A program made the position numbers and the translations under genes. DNA of 64,000 nucleotides, from positions 11,985,385-12,049,384 of the forward strand of contig CM067084.1 of the NCBI GenBank assembly GCA_034008185.1, given 5' to 3'. The stretch comes from Gorsachius magnificus (Eukaryota > Chordata > Aves > Pelecaniformes > Ardeidae). Below are positions 13,201 to 23,467 of this stretch, one piece after another (position 1 is the stretch's first letter; each line of letters opens with the position of its first letter). The notes under the pieces were generated by a model, which was given only the letters and a program-made list of their open reading frames with translations, did not search any database and was not told the origin of the DNA.

Positions 13201-14828
13201 AAATGACGTGGAGAAAGAGTAAGTCTAGTAAGAACAAATATGAAAGATAGTGAATGCCAGGTGTCTGGTGCAACTAAAGGACTGTTAAATAGGGACTAAA
13301 CGGATGACGTAAGAGTGATGCACGAGTTTGATGACTGGCATAATCACAGGATTTTATAGGAAAAAGGTATCAGGATACCATCCTGAGCTGATCTGTCCTG
13401 GAGATGTCCTTGAAGATTATGCCTGTTGTAGCCAGTGACCATACGTAGGACATGGACTATTGCTGTGCACTGGAAAACAACTAACACTGGAACTGTGAGA
13501 ATAATCCCTAGCATAAAATTGGCTCCTTTCAACTAGCATTCTCCCAAACAGTACCCGGCCCCGTTTCAGGAGCCTGAATAATACTGGCTCCATACCCACT
13601 GTCAGTTTGCACAGTCTTTTGGGTTTGGCAGCTAGGGAGCTCCATGCCACATTAGCTTCAATACCTGGGAGGGGATCCTGGACTTGTTAGCACAAATGTA
13701 GCCTGAGGGGCTGACTTCAGAATATACAGCAGCAGCATTTAGGCCATTATGTGTGTCTCCTCTTCCTCCATCAAGCTGTGACTCAGGTACCACTTTGTAC
13801 TACTAGACAATAGTAAAAAAGGTGTCCTCTGAAGCATAATATTTTTATTTCCTGTTTCCTTTTTCAATTTAACCTAAAATTTTCCAATTATTTAATTTAA
13901 AAAATGTTCCTTCATATAAAATTCATTAAAACCCAAACCTGCCTGTGCACAGGAAAGGTGAAAGCATTTGAATTCTGAGCCAAGATGGCAACTGCCATGG
14001 CAATTTTAATATACTAAAAAAGGTCACAGTGATGTCCATAATGTGTGATGCTACAATGATCATTATTAAAACATCCCACTTCTGCCTAGGGACATTATTG
14101 TAGGGTTCTCTCTCCTTATACGCCATTAAGTCTTGCTGGTAATTCATAAAGCTGAGAATAATTAGGCAGTATAAAAACAACAATAAGGCATAACTGAACT
14201 ATCAGATCTATTTGCTAATTCATACAGGACCATCAATCTGTTGTCACACAAGTTAAAACTTTATTCAGCCATCTCTCTCATTTTTAGATCCTTAGAGCAG
14301 AATTAAAACTCTGAATGGCTTTTCCAAAACTAACGTTCAGATTTCCATCAAGGGTAAGGCTTGTTTTCATCCAGAGGTGAACACCAGGGTCTTACTGGCA
14401 AATCCTAGAGATTACAGGAGGTCCACCCATACCAATTCACACTCGTGTCCTGGTATTTTCCTCTTAGATCTCACTACACTACAACCTCAAAACATCAGGT
14501 AAAATAATCCCTTTTATACTGCAACACACAGCTGCTTTCCTGTTAGTGGCAGCAGGGAAATGTTTGCCTTGTCTTACTTACATTTGCTTGCCTATCGTAT
14601 TCTTCCCTCTCTTTTCTTTCCTTTCTCCTCTTCCCCAGACCAGAGGGTATACTCATACTTGTGATGGAAGCCATTGCTTCTCTCTGGAGACTGTGAAATA
14701 TTGAGAACAGAAGTAAAAAGTAAAAGAAACACAGCAGATAAAGAAATCCTCGATCAACCCCAAGGATAAAAAATAACCAAATCTTGGTGGAAAGTCTTAA
14801 ACTCAATTATAGTAATTGGTAGGCTTTT

Positions 14829-15218
14829 CTACCAGTAACATAATGTGGTCCTTTTCTGCCAGGCAGCTTTCCAGCCACTCATCCCCAAGCATTGCATGGG
14901 CTTGTGACCCAAGTGCAGGACCCAGCACTTGGCCTTGTTGAACCTCATACAACTGGCCTCAGCCCATTGATCCAGCCTGTCCAGGGCCCTCCATAGAGCC
15001 TTCCTACCCTTGAGCAGATCAACACTTCCACCCAGCTTGGTGTAATCTGCAAACTTGCTGAGGGTACACTTGATCACCTCATCCAGATTATTGATAAAGA
15101 TATTAAACAAGACTGGCCCCAGAACTGAGCCCTGGGAGACACCGCTTCTGACTGGCTGCCAACTGGATTTAACTCTGTTCACCACAACTCTCTGGATGTG
15201 CTGTGTGTTGGCACTCAA
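14829..15218 (-). pseudogene. CR1 RT palm fragment with damaged active site (FADY)
   Basis: The minus-strand frame contains the RT segment [14 protein letters not shown], a mutated motif B ([11 protein letters not shown], with Ser for the usual Pro) and the catalytic box changed from FADD to FADY, so the second catalytic aspartate is lost. Downstream the frame is shifted near HLGH by small deletions relative to the 52-kb copy, and the terminal residues are out-of-frame or flanking sequence. The first codons (about 15195-15218) derive from sequence across the internal deletion. It is clearly an inactive relic. Confidence 0.9.
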
Positions 15219-15790
15219 GATGATCTACTCCATGACCTTCCCTGGCACCAAGGTCAGACTGATAGCCTATAGTTCCCTGGATCCTCCCTCCAGCCCTTCC
15301 TGTAAATGGGTATCACAGTTGCCAACCTCCAGTCAAGTGAAACTTCCTAAGTCATCCAGGACTGCTGATAGATGATGGAAAGGGGCTTGGTGAGCATGTC
15401 CGCCAGCTCCCTCAGTACCATTGGGTGGACCCTCCCCATGGACTTGTATATGTCTAATTGGCCAAGCAGGTCACTAATAATTTCCTCTTGTGTCATGGCA
15501 CCCTTGTTCTGCTCCTCATCCCCGTCTTCTGGCTCAGGGGGCTGGGTACCCAGAGAACAACTGGTCTGACTATTAAAGACTGAGACAAAGAAGGCATTAA
15601 GTACCTCAGCCTTATCCTCATCCTTCGTCACTATGGTTCCCCCTGCATCCAGGAAAGGGTGGAGATTCTCCTTGGCTGTCCTTTTGTTAATACATTTATA
15701 GAAACACTTTATATTATCTTTCACCGAATTGGCCAATTTAAGTTCTAGTTGGGCTTCAGCCCTTCTAATTTTCTCTCTGCATGACATTTA
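14847..15790 (-). mobile_element. CR1 LINE fragment truncated at both ends with internal deletion
   Basis: The minus strand encodes recognisable CR1 ORF2 sequence in two pieces. Similarity to the younger copy at 51.7-52.9 kb starts at about 14847 (CCAGGCAGCTTTCCAGCCAC) and can be followed to about 15195; the rest runs on to about 15790. Unlike ordinary CR1 copies it lacks the 3' UTR and terminal tail, so it has lost both ends. At about 15195-15210 the sequence jumps from the segment before the RVVVN block to the segment around the NYR/QGRSWS-like region, which removes RT motif A. I estimate the loss at roughly 280 bp by comparison with the family. Many substitutions and small deletions mark it as older than the 52-kb copy. 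Confidence 0.94.
15347..15787 (-). pseudogene. CR1 ORF2 fragment: linker between endonuclease and RT domains
   Basis: A 146-codon open stretch corresponds to the CR1 ORF2 region between the endonuclease and the RT palm: a basic start (CREKIRRAEAQLELKLA), then KENLHPFLDAGG, VLNAFFVSVFNSQTS, and the segment leading to the N-terminal RT (VLRELADMLTKPLSIIYQ). The frame continues after a break into recognisable DWRLA..PIY sequence at about 15220-15350, where stops and frameshifts accumulate. The ATG at its 5' end is fortuitous; the real element extended upstream. It is a decayed transposon piece with no expected function. Confidence 0.88.
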
Positions 15791-16204
15791 CAGCATTATA
15801 CTCAAAAAGGGTAATTAATTTTATCAGAAATTTTCTGCCAGCTCTCCCACCAAGATACCTGCAATACACTGTAGTAGGTAAGACATTGAAAAGGTAAAAT
15901 ATCATCAGGTATTAGTCTACCTGACAAACATGGTCAGAAGCATACTTTTATTCCTTTTCAAGCAGCTTAACATTTTGCCACCCCTCAGCTGGAAACTATT
16001 GCCCTATGAGTATATGCCTTGAAAGCGAGACATGGTAATGGACTGTGTACACTCTGCTTGTCCATCACAATGCATTTACTGCTCTATTATCGTTTAAATG
16101 TTATAGCACCTGATGAAATCTCTGGATTTTGGCCACTATTTGTAAAATACGCACACACACAGAATCTCTAGCACTTAAACAGAACATTCCCAGATCTGTA
16201 GTAA

Positions 16205-16255
16205 AGCTTCTGCTTAGTTTGCATATGCACAGCACTTAGCACATAATAATAAATT
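16205..16255 (+). mobile_element. Possible SINE 3' tail (MIR-like)
   Basis: GCACAGCACTTAGCACATAA followed by TAATAAATTTCC resembles the MIR 3' tail (CAGTGCCTGGCACATAGTAAGCGC..AATAAA). No core is recognisable upstream, so this may be coincidence. Confidence 0.3.
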
Positions 16256-16810
16256 TCCTTTCTCCCCCTTATTTTCATCATTATCATCAGATGAATGAAA
16301 GCACTCAGTCATTTACATTTTCAGAGAATTTTGTTGCTCTAACACACTTAGTAACTACAGCTGTGTTCATGAAAATATACCCTTCTTCCACGGAACTCCC
16401 CCAAATCACCTTATTTTAGTGGAAAAAGAGACAGCCACATGAAATGTCTAAACCTTTCTAATATTTTTATAAGTCAGGTCATGCAACAAAGGATTCTTCA
16501 GTTTCTGGTATTTGTCTCACATGTGCTGGCACATATATAAATAATGGTAACTAACCAAGAAAATATTATTTGAAAATTGATCATTAACAGAAACTATAAT
16601 ACATTAGTCTCTTAGAAAAATTAATACGAGCGTTAGCAAAAACATTTCTTAAAAAATACTGGGAGTCAGTAGAGTATTCTCTACAACTTCTGCATTCTAC
16701 ATTAAGATGTATCTCATTTGTAGCTCAGCTCTAATTCATTTATGCCTTGCTCAACACCTGAGTAGTTAAGCATCCTTTAATAAGTCAAATGAAAAGCATT
16801 GTACGTGGCA

Positions 16811-16840
16811 TGAAAGTTTTTGAAAGTTTTTAAAAGTTTT
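16811..16840 (+). repeat. Three 10-bp units with phased A/T tracts
   Basis: TGAAAGTTTT occurs twice in exact tandem and is followed by TAAAAGTTTT, so A- and T-tracts repeat at exactly 10-bp spacing, close to one helical turn. Such phasing is known to curve DNA. Confidence 0.88.
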
Positions 16841-16910
16841 ATTTCTTACTTGTAAAATTAAGCACTCAATTTTAAAAAATCTTTGAGATGTATGGTTATT
16901 ATTACTTCCA

Positions 16911-16933
16911 TAACCTGATGCCACAACCTGATG
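16911..16933 (+). repeat. Short direct repeat AACCTGATG, 13-bp period
   Basis: TAACCTGATG (16911-16920) is followed by CAACCTGATG (16924-16933). It is a minor local duplication 70 bases from the phased A-tracts. Confidence 0.75.
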
Positions 16934-17929
16934 TCCAAGATTATACTTGCAAGTAAGGTATAAACTTCTGTTTTCTTTCACTTTAACACCCTGTATGCCA
17001 TTCTTAAAGCTCTATTTCCAATAAAATTACCATGCGTACATAAGTAACATTAATAAATACTAAAAGTAAGGAAGGGTTGCTTGTTGCATATTATTGCTTT
17101 CTCTAATCCCAGCACTTTAGGCTATGTTACTAAATCTAGTGATAAATTCTTAGAGCTATGATTATATCTACAGTAAAACAAAATTTATGTACTTTTTATT
17201 TGGTCTATAAAAATGCATAGAAGGAATGGATAAAATTACTTCAACTGGTTTACTGCTAAGGTCAGGAATTTAATGATCACATCTCTTACCACCATGGCCC
17301 ACCCTAACTTCACATATTGAGAACAGGGAAAGAAAAATCTGTTTCTTTGTTTTAGCCTGTTTGTAATATAATTGTGTAATGTAGGTGAGAAAAGGAAGAT
17401 GGCTGAGTTTCAGAGAGTCCTTTAAACCCGCATCAAATTTAATTGGAAAAAGAGCCGAGAAGAGATTCCTAATGAATATAGGAAGCTCAGAATCATAACT
17501 TGATCTTTCCTGAACATATGTAGATTTCCTATAGCATGTATAGAATGTATATACATTTCTTTAACATATTTTTCATTGTAAGTAAAAACTCAACTGTGTT
17601 GCTCCTATACTGACTTGATCATACCAATTTCAAAGACGTGAGACACTTCATACCTGAATACCCAGCAGGCTTCTTGGTTTCTACACACCTAACATTTATA
17701 TGTAAACATGGTATGGGACAGGCAATGGTATTTTAGGACGTTTATCTATTTTCATCAATTTTAGTCCAGGCAGAAAAATTGAAGTGAGATTTATTGTCTT
17801 TAATTAGTGCTGTTAGAAATATTTTTATCTCAACACGTTTCTGAAAGTCGACCCTAAAATCGGTGGATCCTCAGTCCCGTCATGTGACACGCTATCACGG
17901 TGACATTTTGCTAACCATCACATATTTCA

Positions 17930-17955
17930 GGTTTTACTGAGAATTCAGTAAAACC
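17930..17955. repeat. Perfect 11-bp inverted repeat, 4-nt loop, nested in an outer repeat
   Basis: GGTTTTACTGA (17930-17940) and TCAGTAAAACC (17945-17955) are exact reverse complements around GAAT. An outer pair, ATTTCAGG (17924-17931) and CCTGAAAT (17993-18000), brackets it. An AP-1-type TGAGTCA lies between the inner and outer right arms. The arms could form a cruciform or an RNA hairpin. Confidence 0.92.
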
Positions 17956-18023
17956 GGTAATGACACTCTTGCCACCTGAGTCACATATTCTGCCTGAAAT
18001 TCCAAAAGGTCAGTGCGGCTATG

Positions 18024-18031
18024 ATTTGCAT
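18024..18031 (+). promoter_or_regulatory. Octamer motif ATTTGCAT (POU-domain type)
   Basis: An exact ATTTGCAT octamer lies within the motif-rich segment 17830-18100. POU-domain factors bind this sequence; use here is inferred only. Confidence 0.35.
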
Positions 18032-18790
18032 GGCTATACTTGACCCATCATCTCTCTGTGTTCACAGCGAAACTCAGCTAACCACCCAAAGGATGTAAAT
18101 TAGCTTTACAAGCATGTCATACTTACGGAAAGGTACTTCAGACAACTTTACAGACAAGTACTGTTTGTCTTACCAGAAACCTTGGAGTCTCTTCTGTAGC
18201 GTAACATTTTACAGCTCATAATCTGTACATGTTATGTGCGATAGACAAAAATGAGGAGAGGGGGAAGAGTAAAAAAAGCTAAATGATTCTCCTGCTTTGG
18301 GTGAAGATCAGAATATTCGTGAATCGAACAGTGAATCATGACCTCCTGGTCATTTAAGTAATCTGAAAAATAACAGAGATCACGAGTGCTCCCAGCATGT
18401 CCCTTTCCCTCTGTCAGTGCCTTCCTTTCCTAGGAGAGTGAGGCTTGCATGAGACGAGCAGAAGATACTGTGTGCGCCTGGATTTTGCTTACATTTGGAA
18501 AAAAATCTGCCTATGTTTCTTAACAGGGTGAGCGTCTGGTGGTCTGAAGAGAGGAAGGACTTCATTACTGATGGTTTATTTGTGTTCTTTTATTTTTAAA
18601 TGGCAGCTGTCTGAAGCTGTTCAGTGTTTGGAGCGTGAAATTAAGCCTCAGGAGAGATGGATTAGAGGATAGAATGCCAGGGAGTCAATCAAAAGTTCAT
18701 GATATAAGTGGTTTACCCTATAGCTCTGAGAATCTATCACAAAGCTTCCCAGTCTGCCATTTGCTAGTTATAATTGTTTGCTATAATCCT

Positions 18791-18821
18791 GCATATATAT
18801 GTGTGTGTGTATATATACATA
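18791..18821 (+). repeat. Alternating purine-pyrimidine (AT/GT) stretch
   Basis: About 31 bases alternate purine and pyrimidine without interruption, mixing (AT)n and (GT)n. Such sequence can adopt Z-type or cruciform structures and is usually length-polymorphic. Confidence 0.8.
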
Positions 18822-20634
18822 AAAAAAAGGCAGGCTTCCTTTCACACTGCTGGCATTTACGTGCATGCAGTATGAATACTCAGTGCTACGGAATATTCCA
18901 CGTAACTATATTATTGTTTTGTTCTTTTTCAATAAAATATTTAACAGGGACAAAATTACCATATAAACCATGCAAATGCCAAATATCATCTTGCGCCATG
19001 TGCACTTGTCATGAATTCTTGCCTGACGCACAATCCTTTTTCCAGCTAGTAAGTCTGCTGTAGTACCTTCCACTTTTTCTATTATTTTATCTTCAAATAA
19101 AATCTTAAATGATATGATTCTTTCTGAGACTTTTTTTGGAAGGAACAGGGAAAGAGAGACATTCTAATTAAATATACTCATTGTTGATGGCAACCCAACA
19201 ATTTCACTTCCAAAAACTCCACTAAAAAAGTTCAGATGAAACATGATTCTTAATAATCAGAGACACAAGAGCATTGTAGAGCTGATGGTTTAATACTATT
19301 CTTTGACTTGACACCATTGGGGTATACTTTTTTTCCCCTGAAATATATTGAATAAAGTAATAGCAATCAAACTGCTATAGTAAACTAATAGATGTAATGA
19401 AACTCTATTGGTGCTCAGAGACTTCTCAAACTGGAAGGAGACAATAGATTAATTTGGAAATCACTCTTTCATTAATTCGTTACATCCCTCTTTCCATAAT
19501 TCTCATATGCAATGATGATACAGCACATGTGAAAATGACAGGTAAGAAAGCAGGTTGGATTATTTAGGAAATTATTCATCAGTAGAGGGAAGAGTTGTTG
19601 ATCTTCAGGAAAGAATCATAACATGTCACTTCTGATTTCTCCCTCTTATTCCCTCCCTTTTTGTATTTGAACCCTTATAAGCCCCTAGATGCTTTCTTTT
19701 TGAGAGGGTGGGGACTGGCTTTCACTGGGAAGAACTGCAGCAGAAATGACCTATTAGTATTTTAGTAGACCAGAATGGTTTTTAATGTGAAACACAGTGA
19801 TGGGATCCTCTTGTCAGCAGGGGCAATAGCCTGGAAGTGCACAGAGACATAATCAGTTATTATAGACTCACCCCAGCGACTTCAGCCGAGTAGACTCCAT
19901 CCTAACACAAAGAAACAGAATGAGTCTCTGAAAGAGGACAAACTGCTCCTGAAGGAAAAAACCCCCACATGTATGAAGCAATGACAAGGTTAAGATTTGT
20001 GCATTTTCACATATGATTAGTTTTTGGTGATTAAAAGAATACGTTTCAACAAGATGACTTTCTGACTCTTACAGTGACAGCATCTTTATTGGAAACAGCA
20101 GGGCCACCAGCTCATGTATGGTGCTTAAAATGGAATTTTTACCTAATTTGATCCAAATAGAGCTATAACCCCTCGAGGAACCAGAATGCTTCAGCAAATG
20201 TATACTCAACAAATAGCTCTGAAGTGCCACCCGTCAGCACAAATAGCAAGTTCAGTAGCCAATGCTAAAAGCCTGGGCTGGCTAGGTCCTACTGCACAGT
20301 GTGAAGGAGCAGAAACCACAGATGATGACCATAAGGAGTGAATGCACAACTGACTAACAGCTCAATTAGATGTTGCTCCTGGAGACACCGGCAAACGTGG
20401 GATTGATTCATGGGCCATGACTTCATTGATAACTGACGTCCCTTGGGGAAGTGCTGGTCTAAACACTCTACTTGAGCCCTGAAAAGATCTCATTTTGTTG
20501 GCGGCTATCAGGGCACAGTGAGGGCCGGCCTCTCCCAGTGGGGCTGGCCTTGAACCCAGAGGCTGAGGAAGGAGTTTTGCCCCCATTACCAATAAAACAG
20601 AGCTTTGTCAGCAGTGCAGGTCACTCTTCCTTGT

Positions 20635-20651
20635 GGGGCGGGGTGGGTGGG
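20635..20651 (+). repeat. G-quadruplex motif with single-base loops
   Basis: GGGGCGGGGTGGGTGGG has four G-tracts of at least three separated by loops of one base (C, T, T), the most stable class of quadruplex motif. It also contains an exact GC-box core (GGGGCGGGG). It stands in a locally GC-richer stretch (about 20480-20660). Confidence 0.9.
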
Positions 20652-21004
20652 AGAACACCAATCCAACAGTCTGGTCTGACGCAAAGTTTGATCCCCAACT
20701 TTGTGCGTTTTGTTAGCAGACTGGGAGATCATGATTCACGTAGCTCTAGCTCTAAAAGTTCTGCATTTACTATTTGATGCATTGATCCTTTCACTTAATA
20801 GCTAGCCCTTAAGCCATAATAACTTACATATATATGCATTTATTCTACAATACTCTGAAAGGTCTTTTTAAATATTCATTCTATTCTGCTAAATAAGCAG
20901 CCCTCCTTTCCCGAGGCCTGTGATTAACGCTCCTTTCGTCCGTCACCACTACACACTGGCTTTGGGAAAGCCTGATCCTTTTGCCACTCTGAAAATGTAA
21001 CTTG

Positions 21005-21135
21005 AACCAGAACTTATTTTCCCTACTTCTACTACTGACAAGCTTCAGGACTTCAGGCAAATCACTTGACCTTACTGCATCTCACTTTCCTCTCCATTAA
21101 AATGGGGATAGCACCTAGCTTCATAAAGTATGTCA
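21005..21135 (+). mobile_element. MIR-type SINE relic
   Basis: CTTCAGGCAAATCACTTGAC, then CTTACTGCATCTCACTTTCC and TCTCCATTAAAATGGGGATA followed by GCACCTAGCTTCATAAAG, track the classical MIR order: GGGCAAGTCACTTAACCTCT, CTCAGTTTCCTCATCTGTAA, AATGGGGATAATAGCACCTA, CCTCATAGGG. Agreement over the core is clear by eye. The upstream half (CTTCTACTACTGACAAG) is weaker. It is non-coding. Confidence 0.86.
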
Positions 21136-22005
21136 GTTCTACACATTAAAATAAAATTCTGTGGGTGAACTTTGAATAATTACTCTACACACAATGAAAA
21201 TTTCATCCTTTAAGATGATGCCAATGACAAAGCTGTCAAACCAAAACTGCTCCTGGCAGCCAAAATCTTGTATCAGCACCGTGGCCCAGTGCCATCACTA
21301 GGGCCATAAATAAGGGAAGGGACACATTTTTCCAGCTCACTTGACAGGATCATCATCAATAGCTGGACTTCCACGGCTGTTTTTTTTTTTTCAAATGAAC
21401 ATGGGATATAACCCAGTGTTATTTTATATAGGTAACACAGGAAAATACAGGAGTAGTATGGAGAATTTCCTATTAAAAAGCAAGCTGGCAGCACAATACA
21501 GTGTTCAGAAATAGTTCTAATCACGTCTGCTAATGCTGGTTTAAAATGGTGACCTGCCTGTTTGACTAACTATTCTGAAGGCTGTGGGATAATTATTTCA
21601 AACTGGCATCAAATTTAATTGTATGGTAAATTAATGAGTAAAAGGCTTCTTACTGTTGTTTAATAAGTATGAAGGAAATACATTTAACTTTTTCATACAA
21701 TGTAGTCAAATTGCATAAGCAGTAAGTGCACATTAGATGTCATTTTTATTATATCAAATCTGTGAACACTGTTAATGCTTTAAAAAGGCCCGGTAAATAA
21801 AAACCATGTTTTTATATTAGAATTTATTAATAAAGAATCTAATTACAAAATGTTGGTTATGTCAATTTATGTTAATTATGCAACAACTAAATTTATAGTC
21901 GAAAAATTCCTTCAGTCCTCAACAGCACTTTAAAATTTTCCCTAATTTTTAACATTTTGCATTTAATGTGTTGTCTGTTTTTTCCTGTTCTAGCTTTAAA
22001 AGTGG

Positions 22006-22113
22006 TGGTGGTGGTGAGTTAGATTGGTAGTGTAGAATCACTGTGGAGACTTTGGCTGCTGCTTTGCAATTTGAAGAGATACTCTTGTGTGCATGGTAAG
22101 ATCACCACCACCA
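22006..22113. repeat. GGT-repeat/ACC-repeat inverted pair
   Basis: A (GTG)n stretch ending TGGTGGTGGTGA (22006-22017) is matched by TCACCACCACCA (22102-22113), giving 12-bp complementary arms 84 bases apart. Confidence 0.8.
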
Positions 22114-23135
22114 AAGGTCCCTTTACCTAACAAAGTTAAAATTGATTCTCCACTGGTCTTGTTTGTTTGTTCAGAACACTTGTTTCAATTGTCACTTCTG
22201 CTATTGCAACTTCGACAACTTACTTTGCTTTTAATTTGACACTAATAGGGAAAAATTGATTTTATTTCCACTTATTTCCCAGCTTGTCACATGTTCATCT
22301 CCATTTGGGACAACATGCAATGCTGTCTCCCTTCTCTGTGAGAATGAAAATTAGGTTTACACTAAAGTGAGATTTTTGTCACGAAAGAATGTTTTGGCCT
22401 TACAATACTTGTAATTAAATTCTTAAGGAGAGGAATGCTGAGCTGAAAGTATTTAAAAATTAACCTCCTTTGAAATCTGAAGTGCAACACCTTTTGGTAC
22501 CTTTAAATTAAAATTGATCCAGTAAAGCTGAGTAGCAGATTTATTTATTTATTTGCTTATTTTTAAGGAGACCTGCGTCCCTTTGTCAACCCAGAAAAAA
22601 GGGGTACTTTGCAACTCATGCATGCTGCAGCACCATTCACACACGTGCCAGAGAGAACAAGGCAGGATTTGGGGGGAATTTGGGAGAATTGAGGTAAAAA
22701 GCTGCTCTATAAGCATACATAAGTAACTGTTTCCAGTATTTGTTTAAATACCTGTTTAGTAAAACCCCACATCTTTGACATACAGTTGTTCTATAGCTGT
22801 GTATTGTATGTACAGGTGTTAGAAAAATTTAGCGATGGCCTTTCCCTGACATCATGACAGAACCCCCACCTTCTCAGCTGAGGAAAACTATTTCTCAAAT
22901 GGCTTGGCTTTGCTTTATTTAGTTCTGATACTCTTAACTGTATCCGCAGAACTGTAGGTTTAGAGGCTCTCCTGAGCTTCGCTGCTAGCGGCTGTGCTAT
23001 TCTGCTCCTATCACACAGTATTTCTCTGCGTGACCACAGACAGAATAAGACAACCTCTGCCTGCTGTCTTGGCTCTGAGTGAGGTCTAGACAAACTGGGG
23101 TCCCTCATCAAGGACATTAAATTTTATGTACCGTG

Positions 23136-23159
23136 TATATATATATATATATATATATA
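23136..23159 (+). repeat. (TA)12 microsatellite
   Basis: Twelve uninterrupted TA units follow CCGTG. It is a likely polymorphic marker. Confidence 0.95.
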
Positions 23160-23442
23160 AATTTACAGAAAAGATTACTCTCTCAGAAACCATTATTTAA
23201 GGATGGGTAGACCTCCTTGATTTATGACCACATGAATATTGGTACCATCATACAGTTTCAAAGCATTTCTCCTCCTTTCATTCTTAATGCCTGCATAACA
23301 TGTAACTCCCAGAAGCTGTGAACCCTCCACCGGGAAGGGGAGAAACAGAGGAATTTTAAAATGTTAACATACCCCATGGTGCAGTCTACACTGCCATAAT
23401 GTTCCGATGTGCTGAAAGGCTAGAACCTGTTTTAAATGCATT

Positions 23443-23467
23443 AAAAAAAAAAAAAAAGAAAAAAAAA
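23443..23467 (+). repeat. A-rich tract (A15-G-A9)
   Basis: An A run with a single G. No recognisable retroposon is attached. Confidence 0.9.

Larger units (their letters stand above)
7951..14846. other. Unannotated AT-rich DNA
   Basis: The longest plus-strand frame (10600-11037) resembles no protein I know and overlaps other frames, so it is treated as chance. A pyrimidine tract at about 14597-14637 ends in CCCCAG and looks like a splice acceptor, but nothing after it is recognisable. A TG/TA stretch lies at about 9897-9915. Confidence 0.55.
15791..21004. other. Unannotated unique DNA with small structured elements
   Basis: It holds the phased A-tracts, the 17.9-kb nested inverted repeat, the AT/GT stretch and the quadruplex motif, all listed separately. 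The plus-strand frame at 18635-19063 crosses the AT/GT simple repeat and is unlikely to be coding. Confidence 0.55.
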
